DNA from: Streptomyces sp. L2
GTDB taxonomy: Bacteria; Actinomycetota; Actinomycetes; Streptomycetales; Streptomycetaceae
DNA length: 64,000 nucleotides
Assembly: GCF_004124325.1 (NCBI RefSeq)
Contig: NZ_QBDT01000001.1
Span: 6,882,001-6,946,000, forward strand
Direction: 5' to 3'
Shown here: one piece after another, positions 50,027 to 58,811 of the stretch
Layout: each line of letters opens with the position of its first letter
Numbering within the stretch: position 1 is the stretch's first letter
Made by a program: the position numbers and the translations under genes
Notes under the pieces: generated by a model
Seen by the model: the letters and a program-made list of their open reading frames with translations, nothing else
Database searches by the model: none
Told to the model about the DNA's origin: nothing

Positions 50027-50890
50027 TCAGGTCATGTCCGAGCCCCGGAGCAGCAGTTCGGCCACCGCGAGGCCGGCCACCACGATCGCCGACCGGAACG
50101 GCCACCGGCCACGCGCCGCCGACGGCACGGCCGTACCCGCGACCGCCACGCCCCCGGCCACCACCGTCAGCACCCAGTCCGCCCCGGTGACCCCTCCCGG
50201 CCGCCCCGTGGCGATGACGACCAGGGCGGTCAGCATGACGAACGGGGCCAGGCAGCGGCAGCCCGGCCGGCCCAGCCGCTGCGGCAGCCCGCGCACCCCC
50301 GTCGCGAGATCGTCCTCGATGTCCGGCAGCACGTTCACCAGATGGGCGCCCACGCCCAGCAGCGCGCCCGCCGTCAGCACCCACCAGGCGGGCGGCGCCG
50401 GCGCCGGCAGCCCCAGGGTGACGAACGCCGGCAGTGAGGCGAAGCCCACGGCGTACGGCAGCGGGGAGAACACCGTCCGCTTCAACCGCAGGTTGTACGA
50501 CCAGCCGGCGGCCACGCCCACCAGGTGTACGGCTCCGGCGGCACCGCCGCTCAGCAACGACAGCGGCACGCACAGCGCCAGGGCCGTCCCGGCCGCGACG
50601 GCCACCGCCCGACGCGGGAGTTCACCGGTGCCCACCGGCTTGTCGGGGCGCCCGCAGGCCCGGTCCCGCCCGGCGTCCGCCGCGTCGTTGGACCAGCCGA
50701 CGGAGAGCTGACCGGCCAGCACGGCCGCGGCCACCGCGGCCGACCCCGCCGGCCCGCGGCCCGCAGCGGCGGCCAGCGCGGTCACGAACACGGTCACCGC
50801 GACGGCCGGCTCCAGGTGACAGGACCGCAGCAGCAGCACCGGGACCCGGTGTGTCGTAGGGGAGAGAACCCCAGACGGGTGGAGAGACAC
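50027..50890 (-). CDS. UbiA-family prenyltransferase
   Basis: 287-aa integral membrane prenyltransferase with about seven to eight helices. First Asp-rich motif NDAADAGRD (with D-x-x-x-D, residues ~65-73) and second VLPDIEDDLATG near residue 205 bind the prenyl diphosphate via Mg2+. Start taken as GTG 50890; ATGs at 50929/50938 would overlap the divergent PKS start and lack ribosome sites. Divergent from a type III PKS operon with methyltransferase and monooxygenase, the same four activities as in clusters for prenylated methoxyhydroquinones (agqABCD of Actinoplanes, from memory), so it probably prenylates that product. Confidence 0.85.
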   Translation of the reverse strand: MSLHPSGVLSPTTHRVPVLLLRSCHLEPAVAVTVFVTALAAAAGRGPAGSAAVAAAVLAGQLSVGWSNDAADAGRDRACGRPDKPVGTGELPRRAVAVAAGTALALCVPLSLLSGGAAGAVHLVGVAAGWSYNLRLKRTVFSPLPYAVGFASLPAFVTLGLPAPAPPAWWVLTAGALLGVGAHLVNVLPDIEDDLATGVRGLPQRLGRPGCRCLAPFVMLTALVVIATGRPGGVTGADWVLTVVAGGVAVAGTAVPSAARGRWPFRSAIVVAGLAVAELLLRGSDMT

Positions 50891-50927
50891 GTACGCACGG
50901 TAGCCGGGCGCCCGGGACGAGGAAGAC

Positions 50928-52709
50928 ATGAGCGACATGCGTGTCCCCGCAATCAACACCCCGACCGCTTCCGGCCCCGCCCCCGTCGCGTCCGCTTCCG
51001 CGGCGTCCGGGCCGGCGGGGCCCCCTCGCGCGGCTTCGGCATCCGCCGCGCCCGCCCCGCACGCGCAGCAGGCCGACACCGGACTGGACCCGGCCGCCCC
51101 GGCCGTCCAGGTCCGGGCGGCAACTGCACCGACGGCTCCCCTTGCCCATGCACCCGCGCCCGTACCGGTCGCTCCGGGCTCCCCGTTCGGCCCGGCGACC
51201 GCGGCGGCCCCGGCGTCTCCCTTCCGCACGGAGTCCGTGGCGGCCCCGGCCGCTCACGGGCAGTTGGCCGCACCGACGGCTCCTCCTGCCAATGCGCCCG
51301 CGCCCGCACCGGTCGCTCCGGCCTATCCGCTCGGTCCAGCGTCCGTGTCGGCGCCCGCGTCTCCGCTCGGCACGGAGCCCGTGGCGGCCCCGGCGCCGCC
51401 GCCCGCTCAGGGGCAGGCGGCCACTTCGACGGCTCCTCCTGCCAATGCGCCCGCGCCCGCACCGGTCGCTCCGGCCTATCCGCTCGGACCGGCGTCCGTG
51501 TCCCTCCCGGCGCCCCCGCTCGCCCCCGCTCCCGGCCCTGCCCCCATGCTCGCCGGTGCCGCAGTTCTCGCTCCCGCCCCAGGGCCCTCTCCCGTCGTGC
51601 TGCCGGGGAGGACGAGTGTGCCGGCGCCGGCGGGGAGTGTGATCGCTGCCGTCCGTACCGCGCTGCCGCCGTACCGGTACGCGCAGGAGGACCTCACGGA
51701 GGCGATCGGTGACCTGTGCCTGCCCGCGGGGGCCGATCGCGCTCTGCTGCGGCGCCTGCACGCCTCGGCCGGGGTGCGCACGCGTCATCTCACCCTGCCG
51801 ATCGAGCGGTACGCCACGCTGGGCGACTTCGGCCGCAGCAACGGCACCTGGCTGGCCGCCGGCCTCGACCTCGCCGAGGAAGCGCTCAGCGGCGCGCTGA
51901 AGGAGGCGGGGCTGCGGCCGGCCGACGTCGACCTGCTGGTGTGCACCTCCGTCACCGGCGTCGCCGCGCCCTCCCTGGACGCCAGGCTCGCCGGACGCCT
52001 GGGGCTGCGGCCCGACGTCAAGCGGCTCCCCCTGTTCGGCCTGGGGTGCGTGGCGGGCGCGGCCGGACTGGCCCGGGTGCACGACTACCTGCGCGGGCAC
52101 CCTGACGACACCGCCGTCCTGCTCGCCGTCGAACTGTGTTCCCTGACCCTTCAGCGGTGCGACGACTCCCGTGCCAACCTCGTCGCCGGCGCGCTGTTCG
52201 GCGACGGCGTGGCGGCGCTCGTCGCACGAGGCAGCGCCACCGGCGGCGGAGGAGGCGGCGGACCGGAAGCGGCCGGACCGTCGGTGGTCGCCACGCGCAG
52301 CCACCTGTACCCGGACACCGAGCGGCTCCTCGGCTGGGACATCGGCGCCGGCGGTTTCCGCGTGGTCATCGACGCCGGTGTGCCCGGCATCGTGCGCGAC
52401 CACCTCGGCCGGAACCTGCGCGCCTTCCTGGCCGAACAGGGCCTGACCACCGACGACATCGGCACCTGGGTGTGCCATCCCGGCGGCCCCAGGATCCTGT
52501 CCGCCGTCACCGAGGCCCTCGCCCTGCCCGGCCACGCCCTGGACTCCGCCCGGAACTCCCTCGCGACGGTGGGGAACATGTCGTCCGTCTCCGTACTCCA
52601 CATCCTGCGGACCCTCCAGGACGCTCCCCGCCCGCGGCCCGGTACCTGGGGGCTGCTGGTGGCCATGGGCCCCGGTCTCTGTTCCGAACTCGTCCTGCTG
52701 CGCTGGTGA
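50928..52709 (+). CDS. Type III polyketide synthase with N-terminal Pro/Ala-rich repeat extension
   Basis: The frame from ATG 50928 is 593 aa. Residues ~1-235 are Pro/Ala-rich with three imperfect ~48-51-residue repeats; residues ~237-593 are a complete type III PKS: VIAAVRTALPPYRYAQED at the start, catalytic Cys in LFGLGCVAGAAGLARVHDY, His in GTWVCHPGGPRIL, Asn in LATVGNMSSVSVLHIL. An internal GTG at 51618 has GGGGAGG six bases upstream and gives a normal 363-aa enzyme, so the extension may be untranslated. The catalytic domain resembles alkylresorcinol/alkylpyrone synthases next to methyltransferase and hydroxylase genes (SrsA/AgqA context). Starter and product unknown. Confidence 0.88.
   Translation: MSDMRVPAINTPTASGPAPVASASAASGPAGPPRAASASAAPAPHAQQADTGLDPAAPAVQVRAATAPTAPLAHAPAPVPVAPGSPFGPATAAAPASPFRTESVAAPAAHGQLAAPTAPPANAPAPAPVAPAYPLGPASVSAPASPLGTEPVAAPAPPPAQGQAATSTAPPANAPAPAPVAPAYPLGPASVSLPAPPLAPAPGPAPMLAGAAVLAPAPGPSPVVLPGRTSVPAPAGSVIAAVRTALPPYRYAQEDLTEAIGDLCLPAGADRALLRRLHASAGVRTRHLTLPIERYATLGDFGRSNGTWLAAGLDLAEEALSGALKEAGLRPADVDLLVCTSVTGVAAPSLDARLAGRLGLRPDVKRLPLFGLGCVAGAAGLARVHDYLRGHPDDTAVLLAVELCSLTLQRCDDSRANLVAGALFGDGVAALVARGSATGGGGGGGPEAAGPSVVATRSHLYPDTERLLGWDIGAGGFRVVIDAGVPGIVRDHLGRNLRAFLAEQGLTTDDIGTWVCHPGGPRILSAVTEALALPGHALDSARNSLATVGNMSSVSVLHILRTLQDAPRPRPGTWGLLVAMGPGLCSELVLLRW
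51130..51520 (+). repeat. Three in-frame tandem repeats, period 144-153 bases
   Basis: Copies start with CGACGGCTCC at about 51130, 51274 and 51427, spacing 144 and 153, both multiples of three. The second and third share about 60 bases nearly exactly (from CGACGGCTCCTCCTGCCAAT onward) and encode APTAPPANAPAPAPVAPAYP-type units. Codons such as AAT, TAT, CTT and CAT are commoner here than in neighbouring genes. Confidence 0.8.
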
Positions 52710-52717
52710 GTGATCCC

Positions 52718-53233
52718 ATGCCCTGGTACACGCTGCTCGTCCTCGCGGTCGGCGCGGAGCGCGTCGCCGAACTCGTCGTCGCCCGGCGCAACGCCGCCTG
52801 GACCCGGTCCCGCGCCGGGGTGGAGCACGGCCGGGGCCACTACCCGGTCATGGTGGCCCTGCACTCCGCCCTGCTCGGCTGCTGCCTGTTCGAACCGGCC
52901 CTAGCCCACCGGCCGTTCGTCCCCGCCCTGGCCTGGCCCATGCTGGCGCTCACCGTCCTGGCCCAGGGCCTGCGCTGGTGGTGCATCGGCACCCTCGGCC
53001 CGTACTGGAACACCCGGGTCATCGTCGTACCCGGCGCCCGCCTGGTCGCCGCCGGACCGTACCGGTACCTGCGCCACCCCAACTACGTCGCGGTCGTCCT
53101 GGAGATCGCCGCCCTGCCCCTCGTGCACTCCGCCTGGCTCACCGCCACGGCGTTCACCCTCGCCAACGCGCTGCTGCTCACCGTCCGCGTCCGCTGCGAG
53201 AACGCGGCCCTCACCCTGGCGGAGCCCGCGTGA
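52718..53233 (+). CDS. Isoprenylcysteine carboxyl methyltransferase-family methyltransferase
   Basis: 171-aa membrane methyltransferase with four to five helices. ATG at 52718 has GGTGAG seven bases upstream; GTG at 52706 would make a GTGA overlap with the PKS. Family motif visible as RYLRHPNYVAVVLEIAALPL (R-x-P-x-Y-x-x) and the C-terminal VRVRCENAAL with its Glu. In type III PKS clusters such enzymes O-methylate the phenolic lipid (SrsB-like); this role is from context. Overlaps the downstream oxygenase gene by four bases. Confidence 0.88.
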   Translation: MPWYTLLVLAVGAERVAELVVARRNAAWTRSRAGVEHGRGHYPVMVALHSALLGCCLFEPALAHRPFVPALAWPMLALTVLAQGLRWWCIGTLGPYWNTRVIVVPGARLVAAGPYRYLRHPNYVAVVLEIAALPLVHSAWLTATAFTLANALLLTVRVRCENAALTLAEPA

Positions 53234-54261
53234 GGCGCCGCCCCGACCTGCTGATCGTCGGCGGTGGGCCGGCCGGCCTCGCCACCGCCCTGCACGCCGC
53301 GCGCGCCGGCCTCGACGCCGTCGTCGCCGAGCCGCGCCCGGCGCCCGTCGACAAGGCCTGCGGCGAGGGCCTGATGCCCGGCGCCGTCCGCGCCCTCACC
53401 GCCCTCGGCCTGGACGTCCCCGGCCACCCCCTCACCGGCATCCGCTACGTGCAGGGACCCCGCGGGGTCCAGGCGGCGTTCCGGGACGGCCCCGGCCTCG
53501 GCGCCCGCCGCACCGGTCTGCACGGCGCCCTGCACCGCGCCGTCCTGGACGCGGGGGTGACCGTACTGCCGCTGCGCGTGGCCGAGGTACGCCAGGACGC
53601 GACGGGCGTGACCGTGCCCGGCGCGGGGCTGCGCGCCCGCTGGCTCGTCGCCGCCGACGGCCTGCACTCGCCCGTGCGCCGCGCCCTCGGCCTGGACGTG
53701 CCCACCCGGGGACCGGCCCGGTACGGGCTGCGCCGGCACTACGCCGTGCCCCCGTGGTCGCCGTACGTCGAGGTGCACTGGGGAGCGGACGCGGAGGCGT
53801 ACGTCACCCCGCTCGGCCCCGGGCTCGTCGGCATCGCCCTGCTCACGGCCCGGCGCGGCTCGTTCACCGGCCAGTTGGCGGGCTTTCCCGACCTCGCGGC
53901 CCGCCTGCCGCCGGGCACGGCCGTCACCCCGGTGCGCGGAGCCGGGCCCCTGCGCCGGCGCGCCCGTACCCGCGTCCACGGGCGGGTCCTCCTCGTCGGC
54001 GACGCCGCCGGATACGTGGACGCCCTCACCGGTGAGGGCATCTCCCTCGCCCTCACCGGGGCCCAGGCCCTGGTCGCCAACCTGCTGCGCGGCACCCCGG
54101 CCCGCTACGAGTCGGACTGGGCGCGGGCGACCCGCCGGCACCGCCTGCTCACCGAGGCCCTGCTGAGAGCCCGTCAGCAGCCCGCGCTCGCCCCGCGCAT
54201 CATGCCCACGGCCGCCCGCCTGCCCCGCCTCTTCGGGGCGGCGGTGAACGCGCTGGCCTGA
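53230..54261 (+). CDS. FAD-dependent aromatic monooxygenase/oxidoreductase
   Basis: 343-aa flavoprotein, GTG at 53230 in a GTGA overlap. Rossmann motif LLIVGGGPAGLATALHAARAG at the N-terminus; the DG motif WLVAADGLHSPVRRALGL (about residue 140); and GRVLLVGDAAGYVDALTGEGISLAL (about 255), the GD motif of class A flavin hydroxylases and geranylgeranyl-reductase-like proteins. ACGEGLMPGAV is typical of the latter superfamily. Likely hydroxylates the methylated resorcinol to a hydroquinone/quinone (SrsC/AgqC-like, context). Confidence 0.9.
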   Translation: MRRRPDLLIVGGGPAGLATALHAARAGLDAVVAEPRPAPVDKACGEGLMPGAVRALTALGLDVPGHPLTGIRYVQGPRGVQAAFRDGPGLGARRTGLHGALHRAVLDAGVTVLPLRVAEVRQDATGVTVPGAGLRARWLVAADGLHSPVRRALGLDVPTRGPARYGLRRHYAVPPWSPYVEVHWGADAEAYVTPLGPGLVGIALLTARRGSFTGQLAGFPDLAARLPPGTAVTPVRGAGPLRRRARTRVHGRVLLVGDAAGYVDALTGEGISLALTGAQALVANLLRGTPARYESDWARATRRHRLLTEALLRARQQPALAPRIMPTAARLPRLFGAAVNALA

Positions 54262-54288
54262 CGCGGGGGCATCGCGGTCGCGGCCGGT

Positions 54289-55974
54289 TCAGTGCCGTGG
54301 GTCCGGCGGCGGGAGGCGGGCGGTGCAGCCGTCGGCGTCGTCGAGGGCCGCGTCGGGGAGGCCGTCCGCGTGCCACGACGGCACGTACGACATCGGCAGC
54401 GGCGGCACCTGCCAGCCGGCGGCCGCCCACTGCACGAACGGGTACGCGGTCAGGTGGGCCGAGTCGACCGGCTCGCCGGTGAGGACGGCGGCGATGTCCC
54501 GGCGGTCGTTCGCCCGGGCGCTCAGCGTGCCGTGGAACCCCTCCACCTCGATGGTCGTCACGTCGGCGAGGTGGCCCGGGGGCACCGCGGCCGCACTGGC
54601 GGTGGGCAGGAAGGCCACCACCCGCACGTGCGGCACCGGGCAGAGCATCGTGTCCCGGTACCGCGGCCCGTTCCGCATCACGGACCGGACGAACGGCTCG
54701 TCCGCGCTCACCGTGGAACCGGTCCGCAGCCGGGTGAGCGCGGTGAGCGTGCGCATCGCCCAGCCCAGGCCGATGCCCCAGCCGCTGTCCGCCGCCCGCG
54801 CCGGGTAGTGGATCCGGGCGGGCCGGACCAGCGGGCTCAGCAGCACCAGCGTGTCGATGTACGGGTGGGGGTGGGCGGCCAGGTAGGCGCGGGCGATGAA
54901 CGTGCCCTCGCTCTGCGCGACGATCGCCACGCTGCGGCCGCTGCGCCGGTGCACCGTGTCGATCTGCCGGGCCAGCCGGTCGGCGAGCACGCGCAGCGAC
55001 TGGTGGGTGGCGTTCGGCCCGTACGGCAGGGGAGCGCCGTCCGGGTACTGGCCCCGGTAGGAGTAGAACGTGAAGTCCAGCGAGGGCGGATAGCCGGACA
55101 TGTCGGTGCCGGTGTACGTGCTGCCGTAGCCCTGGAGGTAGATCACCTGCCGGCCGTGGGCGGGGGACAGGTGGTCGGCGTCGAGGCTGTTGACCGACGG
55201 GTTCGGCGGCGCCTGCTGCAGACCGACGATCTGGCTGCCGGAGCCCAGGACGACCGTGGGCACCAGCACCATCGCGAGCGGGGTGACGAAGGCGCGGACG
55301 ACCGGTTTGCGGCGCGTCGCGACCGTGCGGACCAGCCAGGCCCACAGCCCGGCGTTCACCAGTCCGGCGGCGAACGCGGCCGGGACGGACCAGGTGCCGG
55401 GCGCGGCGCTCACCGCCGTGGAACCGGCGGTGAGGGACAGGAACGCCAGCACGTCGATGGCCACGCTGACCGGTGAGGGCGGATGGCGCCACCAGCCCGG
55501 GACGATACCGGCGCGGTTCGCCACGAGGGCGGTGAGCCCCAGCGGCAGCAGTGAGCTGAGCACGAACCAGGACAGGCTGGTGGCCGCGCCCATCGCGGCG
55601 AGGGTCGCCCACGGCCAGAGCAGGACGACGAGCAGCAGCACGGACAGCGCGTTCGCCGTCAGCAGGCGCCGCAGCGGGGGCCGGGCGGGTCCCGGCGGCC
55701 AGGCGAGCACGATCAGCGCGGTGTTCAGCACCGTACGGAACACGACCAGGGCCGCCAGCTCGCCGCCGAACGCGGCCCACGAGTCGTGGTAGACGAACAC
55801 CCAGCGCAGATCGTGGTACACCCCGAACGGCGGGGGCGCCGTGACCTGCGGAGCCATCCCGGCGATCGACGTCACACCGGCCGCGCGCAGGCCCGCGACC
55901 TCGACCGCCGGCAGACCGGCGGCGAGCAGCATCAGCGCCGCCGCGCCCAGCCGGCGCCGCAGTGACTCGTCCAC
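54289..55974 (-). CDS. Membrane protein with C-terminal alpha/beta-hydrolase-like domain
   Basis: 561-aa protein, start taken as GTG 55974 (ATG 55932 also possible; neither has a good ribosome site). Seven or so hydrophobic segments in residues ~15-270, then a ~290-residue domain likely outside the membrane. It contains QVIYLQGYGSTYTGTDMSGY (oxyanion-like) and VAIVAQSEGTFIARAYLAAHP, where the nucleophile elbow G-x-S-x-G reads A-Q-S-E-G; candidate acid and His occur downstream (VEGFHGTLSARANDRRD). Family not recognised. Probably co-transcribed with MFS and DMT genes upstream; an esterase or lipase acting on an envelope lipid is a guess. Confidence 0.72.
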   Translation of the reverse strand: MDESLRRRLGAAALMLLAAGLPAVEVAGLRAAGVTSIAGMAPQVTAPPPFGVYHDLRWVFVYHDSWAAFGGELAALVVFRTVLNTALIVLAWPPGPARPPLRRLLTANALSVLLLVVLLWPWATLAAMGAATSLSWFVLSSLLPLGLTALVANRAGIVPGWWRHPPSPVSVAIDVLAFLSLTAGSTAVSAAPGTWSVPAAFAAGLVNAGLWAWLVRTVATRRKPVVRAFVTPLAMVLVPTVVLGSGSQIVGLQQAPPNPSVNSLDADHLSPAHGRQVIYLQGYGSTYTGTDMSGYPPSLDFTFYSYRGQYPDGAPLPYGPNATHQSLRVLADRLARQIDTVHRRSGRSVAIVAQSEGTFIARAYLAAHPHPYIDTLVLLSPLVRPARIHYPARAADSGWGIGLGWAMRTLTALTRLRTGSTVSADEPFVRSVMRNGPRYRDTMLCPVPHVRVVAFLPTASAAAVPPGHLADVTTIEVEGFHGTLSARANDRRDIAAVLTGEPVDSAHLTAYPFVQWAAAGWQVPPLPMSYVPSWHADGLPDAALDDADGCTARLPPPDPRH

Positions 55975-56047
55975 ACCGAGTGGGGTATCCCGCGCGGGAA
56001 GGGGCTGAACCTGGCCGGCGGCGACCGGCCCAACCGCGGCGCCGGTG

Positions 56048-57694
56048 TCACTCCTCCTCGCCGGCGACGACCCGCGCCGAGGCGTCCGCGGTGGCCACGT
56101 CACGCGGATAGGTCCGCATCGCCACCAGGCCCAGCGCGCCCGCGCCGACGAGAGGGAGGAGGAACAGCAGCAGCGTGTACTGCAGCGCCTCCGGCCCGTC
56201 GAAGACGTGCGCCGACACCCAGCCGAACAGCGTGGGCGCCGCCGCCTGGCCGAGCGTGCGCAGCATGGTGCGCACGCCCTCCGCCCGGCCCCACAGGTAC
56301 GGGTGGACGATGTCGAGGCGGGCGGCGTCCAGCGGCGGGTTGGCAGCGCCGAGCAGCGCCGTGCTGCAGATGAGCAGCGGCAGCGCGAGGGCGAAGTCGG
56401 TGCTGTGCAGGGCGGGAGCCGCCAGCAGCGGCAGGGCGAGCAGACACACGGTCGGGACCAGGACACGGGCGTTGGCGCGGCCCCGGCCCAGCAGCCGGTC
56501 GGCGACCCGGCCGCCGAGCAGCACTCCCGCGAGCGCCCCGGCGCCGACGATCAGCACCAGGATGCCGGCCACCGCGGTGCTCACCCCGTAGTGCTGCGTG
56601 GTGAACAGGGAGGCGAAGGACCGGAGTCCGGCGAAGAAGAAGTAGCCGAGAGCCGACGCGATGATCACGACGAGGTTGGTGCGGATCCGCAGGACGTAGC
56701 CGACGGCCTGCCACAGCGGCATGGTGCGCGGATCACGGCGCAGGACCAGGCGTGGATCGGGTGCGACGCCGCTCTCGCGGACGGCCTGCCCGGCGAGGTC
56801 GCGGTCCGGCGCCGGATCGTCCCCGGTGTCGGTGTCGCTGCCCCTGCCGGTGCCTGTTTCGGTTCCTGCTACGGCGTCGGAGCGGGCGTCCGCGGTCTTG
56901 CCCCGACCAAGGTCAGGATCACGGCCGAGGGCACGATCACGGTCAGGGTCACGCTCACCGTCGCCGGCCGCCGGCCCGCCCCCCGCGGAGCCCCCGGCCG
57001 CATCCCCTTCCGCGTCCGCGGCGGCCACCTCGCGCGCGTCGAGGATGTCCTCCTGCCCGGCGCGCAGCCGGCTCTGGCCGCCGCGCGCCGGTTCCGGCAG
57101 CCGCGCCACGGCCCACACCAGCAGCGCCCCGGGGACGACCAGCCACCAGAACGCGAACCGCCAGCCGAGCGCGGACCCGACGGCACCGGAGACGGCGAAG
57201 CCCACTCCGGTGCCGACCAGTTCACCGGCCAGGATCGTGCCGTAGATCCGGGCGCGCTCCCGGATGGGGAAGAAATCGCCGATGAGGGAGGCGATCGTCG
57301 GACCGGTGGTGGCGGTGACCGCACCCAGCGCGGCCCGGGAGACCAGCAGCCACAGGTACGAGGGGGCCAGGGCGGACAGCGCGGTGGCCGCCGCCCACAG
57401 CGCGGTGCTGACGGCCAGCAGCCGGGTGCGCCGCACCCGGTCGGTGAGGACGCCGACCGGCAGGGTGCACAGCGCGGAGACCAGGGACACCACCGACGCG
57501 AGGAGCCCGATCTGGGTGTTCCCGATGTGGAAGGCCGCCTTGAGCGGGCCGGCCATGGTCGAGAGCGTCCCCTCGTCGGCGCCGTCCAGGCCCAGCGCCG
57601 CCCCCAGGACGAGGACGACCCGGGCGCGGGCCGCTCCGCCCAGCGCCTCCACCAGCCGGTGCCGGATACCGCCCAGCACGGCACCGGCCCTCAT
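56048..57694 (-). CDS. Major facilitator superfamily transporter with long charged central loop
   Basis: 548-aa MFS protein with about 12 helices. Motif A variant GVLTDRVRRTRLLAVS between helices 2 and 3 and SRAALGAVTATTGPTIASLIGDFFPIRERARIYG (helix 4-5, sugar/metabolite-phosphate type). An inserted hydrophilic loop of about 110 residues between the two halves (~205-320) is made of Asp/Arg/Gly/Ala tracts such as DPDRDRALGRDPD and is unusually long. Substrate unknown. Overlaps the DMT gene by four bases and lies 73 bases from the membrane hydrolase gene, which likely shares its mRNA. Confidence 0.88.
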   Translation of the reverse strand: MRAGAVLGGIRHRLVEALGGAARARVVLVLGAALGLDGADEGTLSTMAGPLKAAFHIGNTQIGLLASVVSLVSALCTLPVGVLTDRVRRTRLLAVSTALWAAATALSALAPSYLWLLVSRAALGAVTATTGPTIASLIGDFFPIRERARIYGTILAGELVGTGVGFAVSGAVGSALGWRFAFWWLVVPGALLVWAVARLPEPARGGQSRLRAGQEDILDAREVAAADAEGDAAGGSAGGGPAAGDGERDPDRDRALGRDPDLGRGKTADARSDAVAGTETGTGRGSDTDTGDDPAPDRDLAGQAVRESGVAPDPRLVLRRDPRTMPLWQAVGYVLRIRTNLVVIIASALGYFFFAGLRSFASLFTTQHYGVSTAVAGILVLIVGAGALAGVLLGGRVADRLLGRGRANARVLVPTVCLLALPLLAAPALHSTDFALALPLLICSTALLGAANPPLDAARLDIVHPYLWGRAEGVRTMLRTLGQAAAPTLFGWVSAHVFDGPEALQYTLLLFLLPLVGAGALGLVAMRTYPRDVATADASARVVAGEEE

Positions 57695-58629
57695 CGGCCG
57701 GCCCGCTCGCAGGGTCCGTCGCCACCGGGGGCTCCCTGCTCCTTACGCCCGGCCGCGCCGGCGAGGAGCGGGGAACGCGTCAGCACGACGACGGCGGCTG
57801 CCACGACCCCCGCCGCCACGACCGACAGGGCGATGTAGACCCCGCCGCGGACCTCCTCGCCGAAGACGACGACGCCCCACAGGATCGCCACGACCGGATC
57901 GGACATCGTCAGCGCGGGCTGGCTGGCCAGCAGCCGCCCGGCGTGCATCGCGGACTGCAGGAGGAACATCGACCCCGCCCCGGTCACGATCATGGCGTAC
58001 GGCTGCCAGCCGGCGAACAACGCGCCGGCGCCGTGGTCGAACGTCACCGTCATGCCCTTGATCAGCGCCGCGGTGAAACCGAAACCGCAGCCCGCGGCCA
58101 CGCCCAGCAGGGCCGCCTTGCGGGCGCCGGGACCGGTCAGGCGGGCCCACGCCACCGCGGCGGCGACCACGGCCACGTTCACCGCCGAGGCGAGCACCCA
58201 CATCAGCCAGGTGACGTGTGCGCTGGAGCCGCGGGACGGGGACAGGAAGAACAGCAGCCCCGCCAGCCCGGCGATCATCAGGGCCGAACTGCCCCACTCC
58301 CGGACCCCGAGGCGGCTGCCGAACACCAGCGACGACAGGACGAGGGTGAAGGGCAGCTCCAGCAGGAGCACCGGCTGCACCACGGACAGTTCACCGTGTC
58401 CCAGCGCCGCCGCCTGCAGCAGGAACCCGACGATGATCGAGGTGACGCCCCCGAGCCACACCCGCCGGTGCAGCAGGTGCCACACGAGCCGCAAGCTGAG
58501 CGTCTCGCTGTCCGGCTCGTCCTGGGCCGCCTTGCGCTGCAGCACCGAGGCGACGGCGTTGGCGATCGCCGCCAGCACGGCCAGGGGCAGGCTCAGCACG
58601 GCGCCTCGGACACGCGGAGCCTCCTCCAT
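57691..58629 (-). CDS. DMT-superfamily (EamA/NIPA-like) transporter, first paralogue
   Basis: 312-aa membrane protein with about nine to ten helices. ATG at 58629; upstream in-frame starts exist. AIANAVASVLQRKAAQDEP, WLGGVTSIIVGFLLQAAALGHGELSVVQPVLLLELPF and SMFLLQSAMHAGRLLASQPALTMSDPVVAIL show the duplicated DMT fold. It is clearly related to the second DMT gene at 60398 (both have WLGGxxxxVG.LLxAxALGxGELSxVxPLL). Substrate unknown; NIPA-like members move Mg2+ or small metabolites. First gene of a minus-strand operon with MFS and hydrolase genes. Confidence 0.86.
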   Translation of the reverse strand: MEEAPRVRGAVLSLPLAVLAAIANAVASVLQRKAAQDEPDSETLSLRLVWHLLHRRVWLGGVTSIIVGFLLQAAALGHGELSVVQPVLLLELPFTLVLSSLVFGSRLGVREWGSSALMIAGLAGLLFFLSPSRGSSAHVTWLMWVLASAVNVAVVAAAVAWARLTGPGARKAALLGVAAGCGFGFTAALIKGMTVTFDHGAGALFAGWQPYAMIVTGAGSMFLLQSAMHAGRLLASQPALTMSDPVVAILWGVVVFGEEVRGGVYIALSVVAAGVVAAAVVVLTRSPLLAGAAGRKEQGAPGGDGPCERAGR

Positions 58630-58811
58630 CCGACGGAACTTCTTCGCACGCCTCACGCGTGACCGGGTAAGGAGCGGCCGAATCATGACAGACAGAAAAA
58701 ATGCCTGCGCAGAGTATCGGCCGCACCCTCGCCCGCGGCGTTTCGCCACGGCCCGGCGGGAGACTCCGGACAGAGAGCGCACGTGCCGCCCACCCGCCGG
58801 CAGGAGACCCC

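Noticed and set aside
50929..51229. N-terminal extension of the UbiA protein beyond 50890
   Set aside because: It would overlap the divergent PKS frame antisense, is Gly/Ala low complexity and lacks a ribosome site.
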